Assembly (NCBI GenBank): GCA_016342755.1
Contig: JAEINS010000001.1
Location: forward strand, 1 to 64,000
Origin: Melioribacteraceae bacterium
GTDB lineage: Bacteria; Bacteroidota; Ignavibacteria; Ignavibacteriales; Melioribacteraceae
Length of the DNA stretch: 64,000 nt
Reading direction: 5' to 3'
Shown: positions 1 to 7,868 of the stretch, in pieces
Layout: the number at the start of each line of letters is the position of its first letter
Numbering within the stretch: the stretch's first letter is position 1
Program-made: the position numbers and the translations under genes
The notes under the pieces: model-generated
Told to the model about the DNA's origin: nothing
Databases searched by the model: none
What the model saw: the letters and a program-made list of their open reading frames with translations, nothing else

Positions 1-6
1 TTTCAT
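1..6 (-). CDS. Start of a minus-strand gene cut by the left edge
   Basis: On the minus strand the first bases read ATG AAA, preceded seven bases upstream by an AGGAG ribosome binding site. This looks like the start of a gene running off the left edge. It would lie downstream of the small exported protein at 124..582 and on the same strand, so the two could be co-transcribed. Only two codons are visible, so the product cannot be named. Confidence 0.45.
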
Positions 7-123
7 CTTTTTGCTCCTATATTTTTTTCTCTAATATAGTTGCTTTTATTCGTGTCTACAAATTGTGGGGAAGTTTACAGTGTCCAAATTATTATTCCGA
101 TATAAATTGTACTCATAAGTTAA

Positions 124-582
124 TTATTGACAAAATGGAGGGCATACCAAACTAGTATCCATCTTATTTCCGTTTGAGTTCATAGAAAATATATCTCCTA
201 ACTGATTTAATTCAATCGTTGTTGTAGAAGATCTTGTTTTAGTTCCTTGATCTAAAAAATTATACACATCACTTGTTTTAAATACATTAAATATCATATC
301 ATCTGTTATTGGAAAGTTTCCCGGATTATAAATTGGATATCTATTTCCATCTAAAACTACCAAAGATCCATTAATTATTTTAAATAAAACATAGTCTCCG
401 GCTTGGCTTAATAAACTCAATAATTCAGAATCAGAAATTGACAAAGTTCCTGATGATAATAACACATTATTTTTACTCTCTTTTATTTTTATATCAAAAG
501 AGTTTGTAAATTCACTAGCAATTAGTGTTGGTGAAATAAAAACAATAAATAATAGAACGATTCTAAACTTTGATTTAAGCAT
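124..582 (-). CDS. Small exported protein of unknown function
   Basis: This 152-residue protein begins with a clear signal peptide (basic start, hydrophobic stretch at residues 7-20, then ASEF). I do not recognise the mature part. It ends in a Cys-containing tail (VCPPFCQ) that could form a disulfide in the periplasm. The ATG is preceded by GAGGAA at a good distance. Paired palindromes at 643-688 lie about 60-105 bases upstream, the same layout as at the sensor-kinase gene, so co-regulation with the neighbouring two-component system is likely. A further gene appears to begin at position 6 on the same strand. Confidence 0.7.
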   Translation of the reverse strand: MLKSKFRIVLLFIVFISPTLIASEFTNSFDIKIKESKNNVLLSSGTLSISDSELLSLLSQAGDYVLFKIINGSLVVLDGNRYPIYNPGNFPITDDMIFNVFKTSDVYNFLDQGTKTRSSTTTIELNQLGDIFSMNSNGNKMDTSLVCPPFCQ

Positions 583-642
583 ATATTCCTCATAAATTTT
601 AAAATGAGGAATAATATTATTTAAAACTTTTACTTAAATCTG

Positions 643-688
643 TAGAGGTACCACTATATAAAGCCAAATTTTTATAGTGGTACCTCTA
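643..688. promoter_or_regulatory. Paired palindromic operator-like site (GGTACC cores)
   Basis: Two 16-base arms, 643-658 and 673-688, are perfect reverse complements of each other. Each contains a near-palindrome around GGTACC (TAGAGGTACCACTATA and its complement). The cores are 32 bases apart, about three helical turns. The site lies 61 bases upstream of the start of the exported protein at 582. Similar pairs occur at 2680-2725 and 5775-5820. It could be the binding site of the response regulator at 778..1464. A terminator hairpin is less likely because no T-run follows and the same core recurs upstream of another gene. Confidence 0.6.
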
Positions 689-734
689 TTTAAATTATAT
701 TAATAGCCTAAAAATATTACTCTTTTATAATATT

Positions 735-774
735 TGTCATACCGGTTTTCAATAAATTGAAAACCGGTATGACA
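735..774. repeat. TGTCATACCGG hairpin, possible terminator
   Basis: This is a perfect inverted repeat: TGTCATACCGGTTTTCAAT, two bases, then its complement. It lies four bases past the response-regulator stop codon. It belongs to a loose family of TGTCAT...ATGACA repeats seen in several gaps of this window. It may protect the transcript end, but no strong T-run is present. Confidence 0.6.
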
Positions 775-777
775 GTC

Positions 778-1464
778 TTATGGTTTACTTTTTTTAACCT
801 TTTCTAAATAATCAACTGCAAATGTCTGAAAATTTATACCTTTAGCAAGATCAAGTTTACTCCTTAATTTGGAACGGTATATTTCAACGGTTTTTTCTTT
901 TGTATTTAAGTGTTCGCCAATTTCCTTACTTGTTAAACCGCAAGCCAAAAACCGGAGTAATTTCATTTCTTTATCATTTAGTTTAATTTTATAAATATCA
1001 ACAGGTATCGAAGAAATTTTGGAGATGGACATATACTTGCTAATAAATTTATTTAATTCGGTTTTATCTTTAAAACCGGAAAAATATGTATCACCACTTA
1101 ATGCTTTTTTTACAGCGAGCAAAAAAGTATCTTCTTCAATATTTTTATTTAGTAAACCTGAACCACCTATACTAAAAACCTCAAAAACATCTTCCGGTTT
1201 ATCATTTACAGATATAAAAAGAGCTTTTGCATCGGGATCTTTTTCTTTTATTTCTAAAAAAGCATTTATCCCGGTCTTATCAGGCATTGAAATATCAGCA
1301 ATCATTAAATCAGGCTTACAATCAAAATATTTCTTAATTAAATCAGTTCCGGTCTCAACTTCTCCAACAACATAATAATTATCAACTTTAGAGAGAAATT
1401 GTTTATAGGCAGTTTTTATTAGAGCATGATCATCTGCTAATAAAAAAGTATAATCTTTACTCAT
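778..1464 (-). CDS. NarL/FixJ-type response regulator
   Basis: This is a two-domain regulator: an N-terminal receiver domain with acidic pair DD near residue 11 and phospho-acceptor Asp57 in IADISMPDKTG, and a C-terminal LuxR-type helix-turn-helix (LTSKEIGEHLNTKEKTVEIYRSKL). The ATG at 1464 is chosen over an in-frame TTG at 1476. The upstream sensor kinase (1457..2611) overlaps it by 8 bases, so the pair should be translationally coupled. It presumably binds DNA when phosphorylated by that kinase. The paired AGTGGTACCACT palindromes upstream of the kinase and of 124..582 are candidate targets (inference). Confidence 0.9.
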   Translation of the reverse strand: MSKDYTFLLADDHALIKTAYKQFLSKVDNYYVVGEVETGTDLIKKYFDCKPDLMIADISMPDKTGINAFLEIKEKDPDAKALFISVNDKPEDVFEVFSIGGSGLLNKNIEEDTFLLAVKKALSGDTYFSGFKDKTELNKFISKYMSISKISSIPVDIYKIKLNDKEMKLLRFLACGLTSKEIGEHLNTKEKTVEIYRSKLRSKLDLAKGINFQTFAVDYLEKVKKSKP

Positions 1465-2611
1465 TGTTTTTTCCAATAGGTAATTGCAAAATTATTGTAG
1501 TTCCATTTTCCGGTTCAGAATCTATATCAATATAACCGTTAAGAGAACTTACTCTTTCCTGAATATTTAATATCCCATTTCCGCTAGAATCAAGTAATCC
1601 ATTTGAAGAACGTTTTACCATAAATCCCTTCCCATTGTCACTTATTGCAACAAGTAATTCATTATCAATTTCATCTACTTCAACTTTAAAAAAATCTGCT
1701 TTCGAGTGTTTAATAATATTATTTACAGCTTCATTAATTATTCTATGAATGTTTATTTTTAGATCATAACTTAAGTTATCCGGTATATCTGATAATTCAA
1801 ATTCGGCAGTAATACCTTTTAGTTTTTCATATCTAATAAATAGAGTTCTTAGTGATTCGGTTAATGTTTTATGCTCTATTTCAATCGGTCTAACATTGTG
1901 CGATATATTTCTCGCCTCCGATATCGATTCTCCTAATAAACCAATATGTTTTTCCAAGTCTAAATTATTATTGTTACCTGTTATTCCTTCTAAATCTTTT
2001 TGTACTAATAACAATTTATGAATAAGAGAATCGTGTAATTCTGAAGAAATTCTTTTTTTCTCCGTTTCCATCTCTTTATCGTGTGTAAAAGAAGCTTTTT
2101 TTGCTCTAATTTGAAATTCTTTTATTTCTTTTTCCTTTTTTATGTCATCCGTTATATCGTTAAAATATAGTTGGGCAGTATTTAACGTTTTTAACCCCTT
2201 TACTGATATATTATAAATAGACATATCTATTTTAGTGCTTATAAATTCCGATCTATTTTCTAAAATTATTTCGTCTAAAGTTTTATCAAGATTAATTAAA
2301 ATTTCTTTTAATTGAAAAGGAAACTTTTTAGAGGTTACAATTGATTCTGCTGCCCTATTATAAAGCAAAATATTTGATTTATCATCAATTCTAATAATTG
2401 GATTTGGATCAACAAGTATTAATCTGTTCGATATTTCTCTGTTTCTTCTTTCAAGATTTAATCTTTCAAGTTTTTGCTTTTTTAATAAAGGTCTGTAAAT
2501 ATCTTTAAAAGAAATATATACTACGATAAAGATAAATAGACCCACTGATAATATGTATATCAATGGATTTTGAAATGATAAAAACTCATTTAAGCTAAAA
2601 TTTTCTAACAT
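1457..2611 (-). CDS. Membrane sensor histidine kinase (HisKA_3/NarX-DegS type)
   Basis: The N-terminal membrane segment (residues about 16-35) leads into a PAS-like region (70-165, with VDPNPIIRIDDKSNILLYN). The dimerisation helix carries His193 (SSELHDSL). The HATPase domain has the N-box NEAVNNIIKHS near 293 and DNGKGF near 325. It has almost no extracytoplasmic loop, so it probably senses a membrane or cytoplasmic signal through the PAS-like domain. It should phosphorylate the overlapping downstream regulator at 778..1464. A partial duplicate of its first 85 codons and its upstream region lies at 5453-5823. Paired palindromes at 2680-2725 lie about 70 bases upstream of the ATG. Confidence 0.9.
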   Translation of the reverse strand: MLENFSLNEFLSFQNPLIYILSVGLFIFIVVYISFKDIYRPLLKKQKLERLNLERRNREISNRLILVDPNPIIRIDDKSNILLYNRAAESIVTSKKFPFQLKEILINLDKTLDEIILENRSEFISTKIDMSIYNISVKGLKTLNTAQLYFNDITDDIKKEKEIKEFQIRAKKASFTHDKEMETEKKRISSELHDSLIHKLLLVQKDLEGITGNNNNLDLEKHIGLLGESISEARNISHNVRPIEIEHKTLTESLRTLFIRYEKLKGITAEFELSDIPDNLSYDLKINIHRIINEAVNNIIKHSKADFFKVEVDEIDNELLVAISDNGKGFMVKRSSNGLLDSSGNGILNIQERVSSLNGYIDIDSEPENGTTIILQLPIGKNNE

Positions 2612-2733
2612 TTTTCTTTAATTTTATTAAGGTTTGTTCCCTTATTTAATGGGCAAATATAAACAATTAACAATAAATATATAGTGGTACCACTATAAAA
2701 AAATGAAAATGATAGTGGTACCACTGTTGTTTT
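2358..2733. repeat. Original copy of duplicated kinase 5' end plus operator
   Basis: This stretch covers the first 85 codons of the kinase and its upstream region with both palindromes. It is repeated with only scattered differences at 5453-5823. Identity starts at TTATAAAGCA and is lost just after the second palindrome (GTTG). It forms the left flank of the first secreted-protein cassette. Confidence 0.85.
2680..2725. promoter_or_regulatory. Paired AGTGGTACCACT operator-like palindromes
   Basis: TATAGTGGTACCACTATA (2680-2697) is a perfect 18-base palindrome. A second AGTGGTACCACT follows at 2714-2725, its core 31 bases away. The pair lies 69 bases upstream of the kinase ATG and about 185 bases upstream of the divergent gene at 2909. 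A related AGTGGCCACT occurs at 2775-2784, closer to that gene. Autoregulation by the encoded NarL-type regulator and control of the divergent secreted-protein genes are plausible. Confidence 0.65.
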
Positions 2734-2908
2734 ACAAAGTTAAATAGAATATTATGGATGTGGATATTAAATTGAGTGGCCACTATAATTAAGTATTCAT
2801 GTAATTTATAAAGCAAGATATTTTGAACCGTTGGTTACAAGTTATCAAATGATAGTATGTTATTGTCAGGTATTTTATTTAGTAAAGTTAAAATAGGAAA
2901 ATGTTTTA

Positions 2909-3502
2909 ATGAAAAGAATTATTTATGTATTCATTTTTATTGTAAGTAACCTCTATGCCCAATCAACAAGTCAGGGAGTTGTAATTGAAAATTATCTTAG
3001 TGGGGAGAATCAATTATCTTTTTTTCATTCAAGAGCTAATTCAATTGGTGCTAATCTAAATAATAAGAATCTAATTTTAAGTTTTGGAATTGGGCAAAAG
3101 TATAATAATGCCTTTAAAAATAATTCTAGAAGTGTAATAAACTTAGGAATTGCAAAGGATTTCTGGAAATCAAAAACACACTACTTAGGTATCGAATTAA
3201 CTGGTTCAAAAGGTACGATTGGTGAAGGAGCTATTGGAAATACAAAAAACTCTGTTGTTTTGGATATTCTGTATAAAAGGATCGGAAAAATTTCTCCTTT
3301 TATATTTTTTGAAACTGATGCTGGAATTGGAATTATTAGTAATGATGTTGCTAATTTTTTGAGCAGTTTTATTAGTATAAAGGCAAATTTTAGAGTGAAG
3401 GAATTTAGCCTCTTTGTAAAGAATAAATTTAGAGTATCATCTCCATTTTTGGTTTACAAACTCCCATGGATCGTTAGTTTTGGTATTTCTAAAAATATTT
3501 AA
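2909..3502 (+). CDS. Exported outer-membrane-like protein of unknown function
   Basis: This 197-residue protein has a signal peptide (IIYVFIFIVSNLYAQ). The rest alternates hydrophobic and polar residues with many Gly/Asn turns and ends in an aromatic-rich strand (PWIVSFGISKNI), as in a small outer-membrane beta-barrel. I cannot name the family. It is the first gene of a likely operon with the phospholipase-like protein, whose start follows within about a dozen bases. The divergent sensor kinase shares its upstream region. Confidence 0.65.
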   Translation: MKRIIYVFIFIVSNLYAQSTSQGVVIENYLSGENQLSFFHSRANSIGANLNNKNLILSFGIGQKYNNAFKNNSRSVINLGIAKDFWKSKTHYLGIELTGSKGTIGEGAIGNTKNSVVLDILYKRIGKISPFIFFETDAGIGIISNDVANFLSSFISIKANFRVKEFSLFVKNKFRVSSPFLVYKLPWIVSFGISKNI

Positions 3503-3513
3503 TGGATTTTATA

Positions 3514-5388
3514 ATGAAAAAACACATTTTATTAATAGTTAGTATTTTAGTTTTATCCACACTTAGCACAAACTGTATATATGGTCATTCAGAACGTGTG
3601 CATCAGTACGTTGTAGCAGAAGCATATAAATTATTTAAACTTTATATGGGAACTGATGTCCCCAAAATACTTTCCCATTTAGGATCTAATGAAACAGGTG
3701 GATATGTTAATTGGTATTCAAGAGGGGTTGATGATTTTTCTGATGGGACAATTGCCTGCGGAGCATTTCGTGAGGATGTCAAAGATATTGTATATAATTA
3801 CGGAGATGAACCTTCTCCTCCAGGAGTAAGTGAAGCTTTGTACTATTCCTTTGCTAGTGTAACACATTTTTGGGATGCAGACTTAGGAGATAATTACCTT
3901 ACAAACTTTTATCACGACCCTAGAGTTCCTTATTTTGATATACCTAATGCGTATCAGAAAGTGATGAAATATGTGAATGATATGTGGATCGGATATTACG
4001 GTGCAATAAAAGTTAATAAACCAGATGGAGGAGTAGATTATATAACTGGTTTGAATGGACGTACAATTAGTTTTTATTATAATGATTTAATCGAATTTTA
4101 TAAGACTGGAGAAATTTATGTGATTTTTGCGGCAGGGCAAAATGTTTCTTATGTAGAAAGTATACTTTATGTTGATGAAGATGTGAGGCATAGAATTGCA
4201 TTTGAAATATTAGGGCGAATTGCACATTTACTCACAGATATGTCGGTTCCTGCTCATATTCATAACAATGCACATGCTGAAGCCTCTGATGAAACTTATG
4301 AAAAAGAATATATGCATATTGATGTAGATGATAGTCCTTACAGTAATTCTAATGTAAACTTTTGGGATGCGCAAAAAATATGGAATGATTTTGGCGACAT
4401 TATCAATCCTTATTTATCCAATGATACTCCACTTCATCATTTAATGTATACAGTTAATCAATATGCTGATCATTTTGCAAGTCATCTTTACAATGGTGAT
4501 GATAATTATAATAGTAATACTGAATTAGCATCACACTATCCTGTTGGAATTGCACCAACAAGTTCAATAACTTATAATACTCCGTACAGTCCTTATACTA
4601 AAGATATTTTGCACCAAAATATTAGGGATGCCACTTTTCCCCACGCAATAAGAGCAGTAGCAGGCCTCTTTTATTGGTTTATGACTGAATGTCAAATTGA
4701 ACCGATCCCTTTGTCAGGTGTTAATCTTACAGGAACTTCAACATTATATCAAGATGGTACTGGGCAATGGGTTGTAAACTTAGAAAATGGAAAAGGTCCA
4801 TTCCACTATGATTGGTATATTAAATATGATGATTTTTCTAAATCTGTTCCTATGCTAGATTCAAAAATTCCAATTGATACACGTGCTCCACAAAGTGGAA
4901 CATGGATATCTGTAGGAACTGATGATAGAGTATTTGAAAAGCCATTTCCATATGATGGTCGTGGGTTTGAACTAAAATGTGATGTAGAAGATGTTATGGG
5001 TGGGGTCTCAATGACAACAAACGTATATTACGTAAATGTTGTAGCAACACCACATCCTGAACTAAAGAAGTCGTTACCTGTTGAAAATGAAAATATTGGT
5101 ATATTGTACAATGATATCACTTATGAAGAATATAGACTATCTGAAAATTATCCAAATCCATTTAATCCAACAACTAAAATAAGTTACCAACTACCTGAAT
5201 CCGGTTTTGTAAGCTTAAAAGTTTATAATTCATTAGGTAAAGAAGTAGCAGAATTGGTAAATGAAGTAAAAGGAGCAGGCAGATATAATGCAACATTTAA
5301 CGCTTCAAAACTTTCAAGCGGTATTTATTTCTACACAATACAAGTAAATGATTTTGTACAGACTAATAAGATGTTGTTGGTTAAATAG
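3514..5388 (+). CDS. T9SS-exported zinc-dependent phospholipase C-like protein
   Basis: After a signal peptide, residues about 20-395 resemble the zinc-dependent phospholipase C / S1-P1 nuclease fold. HSERVHQYVVAEAY near the N-terminus, THFWDADLG, and the block RIAHLLTDMSVPAHIHNNAH provide the expected metal-binding His and Asp residues. A beta-sandwich region follows (about 400-510, with APQSGTWISVGT) that resembles one in the caspase-like protein at 7869..9236. The last 80 residues are a T9SS sorting domain (YPNPFNPTTKISYQL to the terminal LLVK). The ATG at 3514 starts directly on the signal peptide; an upstream in-frame ATG at 3502 overlaps the previous stop. It probably hydrolyses phospholipids outside the cell; substrate unproven. 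Confidence 0.75.
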   Translation: MKKHILLIVSILVLSTLSTNCIYGHSERVHQYVVAEAYKLFKLYMGTDVPKILSHLGSNETGGYVNWYSRGVDDFSDGTIACGAFREDVKDIVYNYGDEPSPPGVSEALYYSFASVTHFWDADLGDNYLTNFYHDPRVPYFDIPNAYQKVMKYVNDMWIGYYGAIKVNKPDGGVDYITGLNGRTISFYYNDLIEFYKTGEIYVIFAAGQNVSYVESILYVDEDVRHRIAFEILGRIAHLLTDMSVPAHIHNNAHAEASDETYEKEYMHIDVDDSPYSNSNVNFWDAQKIWNDFGDIINPYLSNDTPLHHLMYTVNQYADHFASHLYNGDDNYNSNTELASHYPVGIAPTSSITYNTPYSPYTKDILHQNIRDATFPHAIRAVAGLFYWFMTECQIEPIPLSGVNLTGTSTLYQDGTGQWVVNLENGKGPFHYDWYIKYDDFSKSVPMLDSKIPIDTRAPQSGTWISVGTDDRVFEKPFPYDGRGFELKCDVEDVMGGVSMTTNVYYVNVVATPHPELKKSLPVENENIGILYNDITYEEYRLSENYPNPFNPTTKISYQLPESGFVSLKVYNSLGKEVAELVNEVKGAGRYNATFNASKLSSGIYFYTIQVNDFVQTNKMLLVK

Positions 5389-5462
5389 TTTATAGTGAAC
5401 GGTTTACAGTTCACAGTAAAAAAAATTGTAGAGCCGTTCCGTGGAACGGCTTTTATAAAGCA
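5218..5462. repeat. 245-base identical repeat: sorting domain plus terminator (copy 1)
   Basis: From the codons for KVYNSLGKEVAEL through the stop codon and terminator to TTATAAAGCA, this segment is identical base for base to 9066-9310, while the DNA just upstream already differs. Such identity, including non-coding bases, points to recent duplication or gene conversion. Confidence 0.9.
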
Positions 5463-5706
5463 AAATATTCGATTTATCATCTATTCTGATAATTGGATTT
5501 GGATCAACTAGTATTAACCTGTTTGAAATTTCCTTATTTCTTCGTTCAAGATTTAATCTTTCAAGCTTTTGTTTTTTTAATAAAGGTCTGTAAATATCTT
5601 TAAAGGAAATATAAATTACGATAAAAATAAAAAGACCTACTGATAATATGTATATCAAAGGATTTTGAAATGACAAAAACTCATTTAAGCTAAAATTATC
5701 TAACAT
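5404..5706 (-). pseudogene. Truncated copy of the sensor kinase
   Basis: The first 84 or so codons match the kinase at 1457..2611 with minor changes (membrane segment and start of the PAS-like region). The frame then runs into the reverse complement of the terminator repeat and ends after 16 unrelated residues. The kinase and ATPase domains are missing, so it cannot signal as a kinase. It is best read as a by-product of the duplication that carried the operator to this place. Confidence 0.85.
5430..5454 (+). terminator. Rho-independent terminator after the phospholipase-like gene
   Basis: The stem AGCCGTTCC / GGAACGGCT with a two-base loop is followed by TTTT. It lies about 40 bases past the stop codon. 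An identical copy ends the caspase-like gene at 9278-9302. Confidence 0.85.
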
Positions 5707-5823
5707 TTTTCTTCAATTCTATTAAGGTTTGTTCCCTTATTTAATGGGCAAATATAAACAATTAACAATAAATATATAGTGGTACCACTATAAAAAAATG
5801 AAAATGATAGTGGTACCACTGTT
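5453..5823. repeat. Second copy of the kinase 5' end plus operator
   Basis: This is a near-copy of 2358-2733 joined directly to the terminator of the previous gene. Both sequences share TTATAAAGCA at the joint (5453-5462), a ten-base microhomology. It places the paired palindromes upstream of the LRR/lamin-tail/caspase genes. Confidence 0.85.
5775..5820. promoter_or_regulatory. Paired AGTGGTACCACT palindromes, duplicated copy
   Basis: The 18-base palindrome at 5775-5792 and the second AGTGGTACCACT at 5809-5820 keep the 31-base core spacing of the original at 2680-2725. The nearest intact gene is the LRR lipoprotein starting at 5950, about 130 bases downstream. The duplication may therefore have brought that operon under the two-component system. 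Confidence 0.6.
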
Positions 5824-5949
5824 GAAAAATCTATATTGAACATGTAGGTTTGACTGAAGATTTAATTTATACATATTTTCTAAACAAGTTCTAAAATAGT
5901 TTTAGAAATCTATACATGATTATAAAATTGTAAAATATAGGTAATATAA

Positions 5950-7233
5950 ATGAAAACAAGAATTAATGTACTTTTAATAGTTGTATTTATTTTTAATTTA
6001 TTTTGTGGATGTGAAGAATCCACAGGTGTTGATGATAAAAATTATGATTCAACTTTAATTGCACATGCTGGTTCAGATCAAACTTGTAATGCTGGTAGTT
6101 TTGTTTATTTGGATATCTCACAAAGTAGTTTCCCGAAAAATAAATCACTTATTTTTGATTGGAAACAAGATGAAGATAACCCTGAAGAAATAGCTTTATT
6201 TTCAAATCATCAATTTATTAATCCTAGAGCAGTTTTTTATAAAGCTGGTGTATATAAATTTTATTTACAATTAAAAATTGATACTTTAAAAACTAATCAT
6301 GAGATAAAATATGGAAATATTGATGATGTTACAGTAACTGTAGAACCAAGAAATATTGGAATTATCAAAGATATTATTCTTGAAAGTGATATTAGAATGG
6401 CAATTAATGAACCTACTGAAGAATTAAACTCAACGTTATTAGAATCTGTAGATTCTCTTTTATTAGGTCACTATTCATTAAATAGGATTCAAAGCCTTTC
6501 CGGAATAGAATACTGTAAAAATCTTAAATTCTTAAATGCAAGTCTACAAAGAATTAGTGATTTAACCCCACTTTCTGAGTTACACATTCTTGAGTGGTTA
6601 AATTTATCTCAGAATTGGACTTTTAGAAATATTGAACCATTAGCAAATTTAATTAATTTGAAATATTTAGACTTAGACGGAAATTATGTTCCATACATTG
6701 GTTATTTGGAAAATTTAGATAGACTTGAATATCTGAATATTATGTACAATGAAAAAATCACTAATATCTCCTGTATATCAGATATGAAAAATCTAAAAGA
6801 ACTATGGATTAGCAACTCTGAAGTAGGGAATCTTGATGAAGTTAAAAGTTTAACCGAACTAACAACTCTATGGGCTGCAAAGTGTGGTATGGAAGATGTT
6901 TTTGCTATTAAAAATTTAACAGAATTAAAAATTCTATTCTTAAAGTACAACAATATTTCAGATATATCTGAATTAAAAAATTTAATAAAGCTAGAAAGGC
7001 TTTATCTAGATGATAATAATATAACTGATATTTCTGTTTTAGAAAAAATGGTAAATGTCAACAAATTTACTCTTGATAATAATAATATAGAAGATATTTT
7101 ACCACTAGTTAATAATAAAGGATTTAATGGTACCGGACACATGGTTTCATTAACGGGTAATCCTTTAAATGAGAAATCAAAAACTGAATATATACAAAAT
7201 TTAAGAGCTAGAGGGGTTATAGTTATTTACTAA
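5950..7233 (+). CDS. Leucine-rich-repeat lipoprotein
   Basis: The 427-residue protein starts with a lipoprotein-type signal (hydrophobic stretch ending FNLFCGCEES). Residues about 37-115 look like a PKD/Ig-like domain (HAGSDQTCNAGSFVYLDISQS). Residues about 165-410 hold roughly nine internalin-type LRRs of 21-22 residues with phases such as LYLDDNNITDISVLEKM. LRRs of this type bind proteins, so a surface adhesin or receptor role is likely. It is first of three same-strand genes with a lamin-tail protein and a caspase-like protease, downstream of duplicated palindromes. The exact lipidated Cys is uncertain because two Cys lie close together. Confidence 0.8.
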   Translation: MKTRINVLLIVVFIFNLFCGCEESTGVDDKNYDSTLIAHAGSDQTCNAGSFVYLDISQSSFPKNKSLIFDWKQDEDNPEEIALFSNHQFINPRAVFYKAGVYKFYLQLKIDTLKTNHEIKYGNIDDVTVTVEPRNIGIIKDIILESDIRMAINEPTEELNSTLLESVDSLLLGHYSLNRIQSLSGIEYCKNLKFLNASLQRISDLTPLSELHILEWLNLSQNWTFRNIEPLANLINLKYLDLDGNYVPYIGYLENLDRLEYLNIMYNEKITNISCISDMKNLKELWISNSEVGNLDEVKSLTELTTLWAAKCGMEDVFAIKNLTELKILFLKYNNISDISELKNLIKLERLYLDDNNITDISVLEKMVNVNKFTLDNNNIEDILPLVNNKGFNGTGHMVSLTGNPLNEKSKTEYIQNLRARGVIVIY

Positions 7234-7293
7234 TTCAATAAAGGCGTTTATAGGGTGTAAACGTCATAACTCAAATTAAAAAGGAGAAACATT

Positions 7294-7857
7294 ATGAAAA
7301 GAGGCTTTAAAAGGATAGTGATATCTTTATGTCTTTTCTTTTTTGCACAATCAATTTTTGCGCAAAATCCACTAAAAGGACTTATAATAACTGAAGTACT
7401 GTTATCCGAAAAAAATCCATCGAATTCTTGGATTGAAATCTATAATCCTACTGATGATATCTTGACATTAGAAAAATTAAGACTTTCTACTATTAGAACA
7501 GTGAACATGTTAGATCAAGAATATAGGATCAATCCAGGTGAATCAGTTCTAGTTTGTTTTAATGATGAACAATTTAGAAAAACATATTCGTTCAAGAACA
7601 TTCAAACTATTGAATGCGAGTTATTTAAGTATTTAAGCGATGAAGGATTTATAGCCATAACTACAAAAGATAATCGTGAAACGGGTGGTGACATAGTTTA
7701 TTTCAAAAAAGAAAAAACTGGTTTGGAAAAAAATGTAGAAAATACTGTAGTATTTTCTAAGGAAAAATCTTTCAAGCGACAAATTGTCCAAACAAAAGGT
7801 CAAATTAAGCTAGATCAATTTCAAGAAGCTATTCCAACACCAGGTACACAATTTTAA
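7294..7857 (+). CDS. Secreted lamin-tail-domain protein
   Basis: The 187-residue protein has a signal peptide ending near SIFAQN. A lamin-tail (LTD) domain occupies about residues 27-110: GLIITEVLL, SNSWIEIYNPTDDILTLEKLRLS, INPGESVLVCF. In bacteria LTD domains are extracellular binding modules often found next to secreted enzymes. The remaining 70 residues are Lys-rich and unrecognised; there is no T9SS sorting domain. It has a good AAAGGAG ribosome binding site. The caspase-like gene follows 11 bases later, so they should be co-translated. Confidence 0.75.
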   Translation: MKRGFKRIVISLCLFFFAQSIFAQNPLKGLIITEVLLSEKNPSNSWIEIYNPTDDILTLEKLRLSTIRTVNMLDQEYRINPGESVLVCFNDEQFRKTYSFKNIQTIECELFKYLSDEGFIAITTKDNRETGGDIVYFKKEKTGLEKNVENTVVFSKEKSFKRQIVQTKGQIKLDQFQEAIPTPGTQF

Positions 7858-7868
7858 GGAGGGTAATT

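Noticed and set aside
1019-1375. Plus-strand open frame opposite the response regulator
   Set aside because: It is the shadow of the receiver domain on the other strand.
5404-5706. Truncated kinase as a functional membrane sensor protein
   Set aside because: It lacks both catalytic domains and its last residues come from the reverse strand of a terminator.
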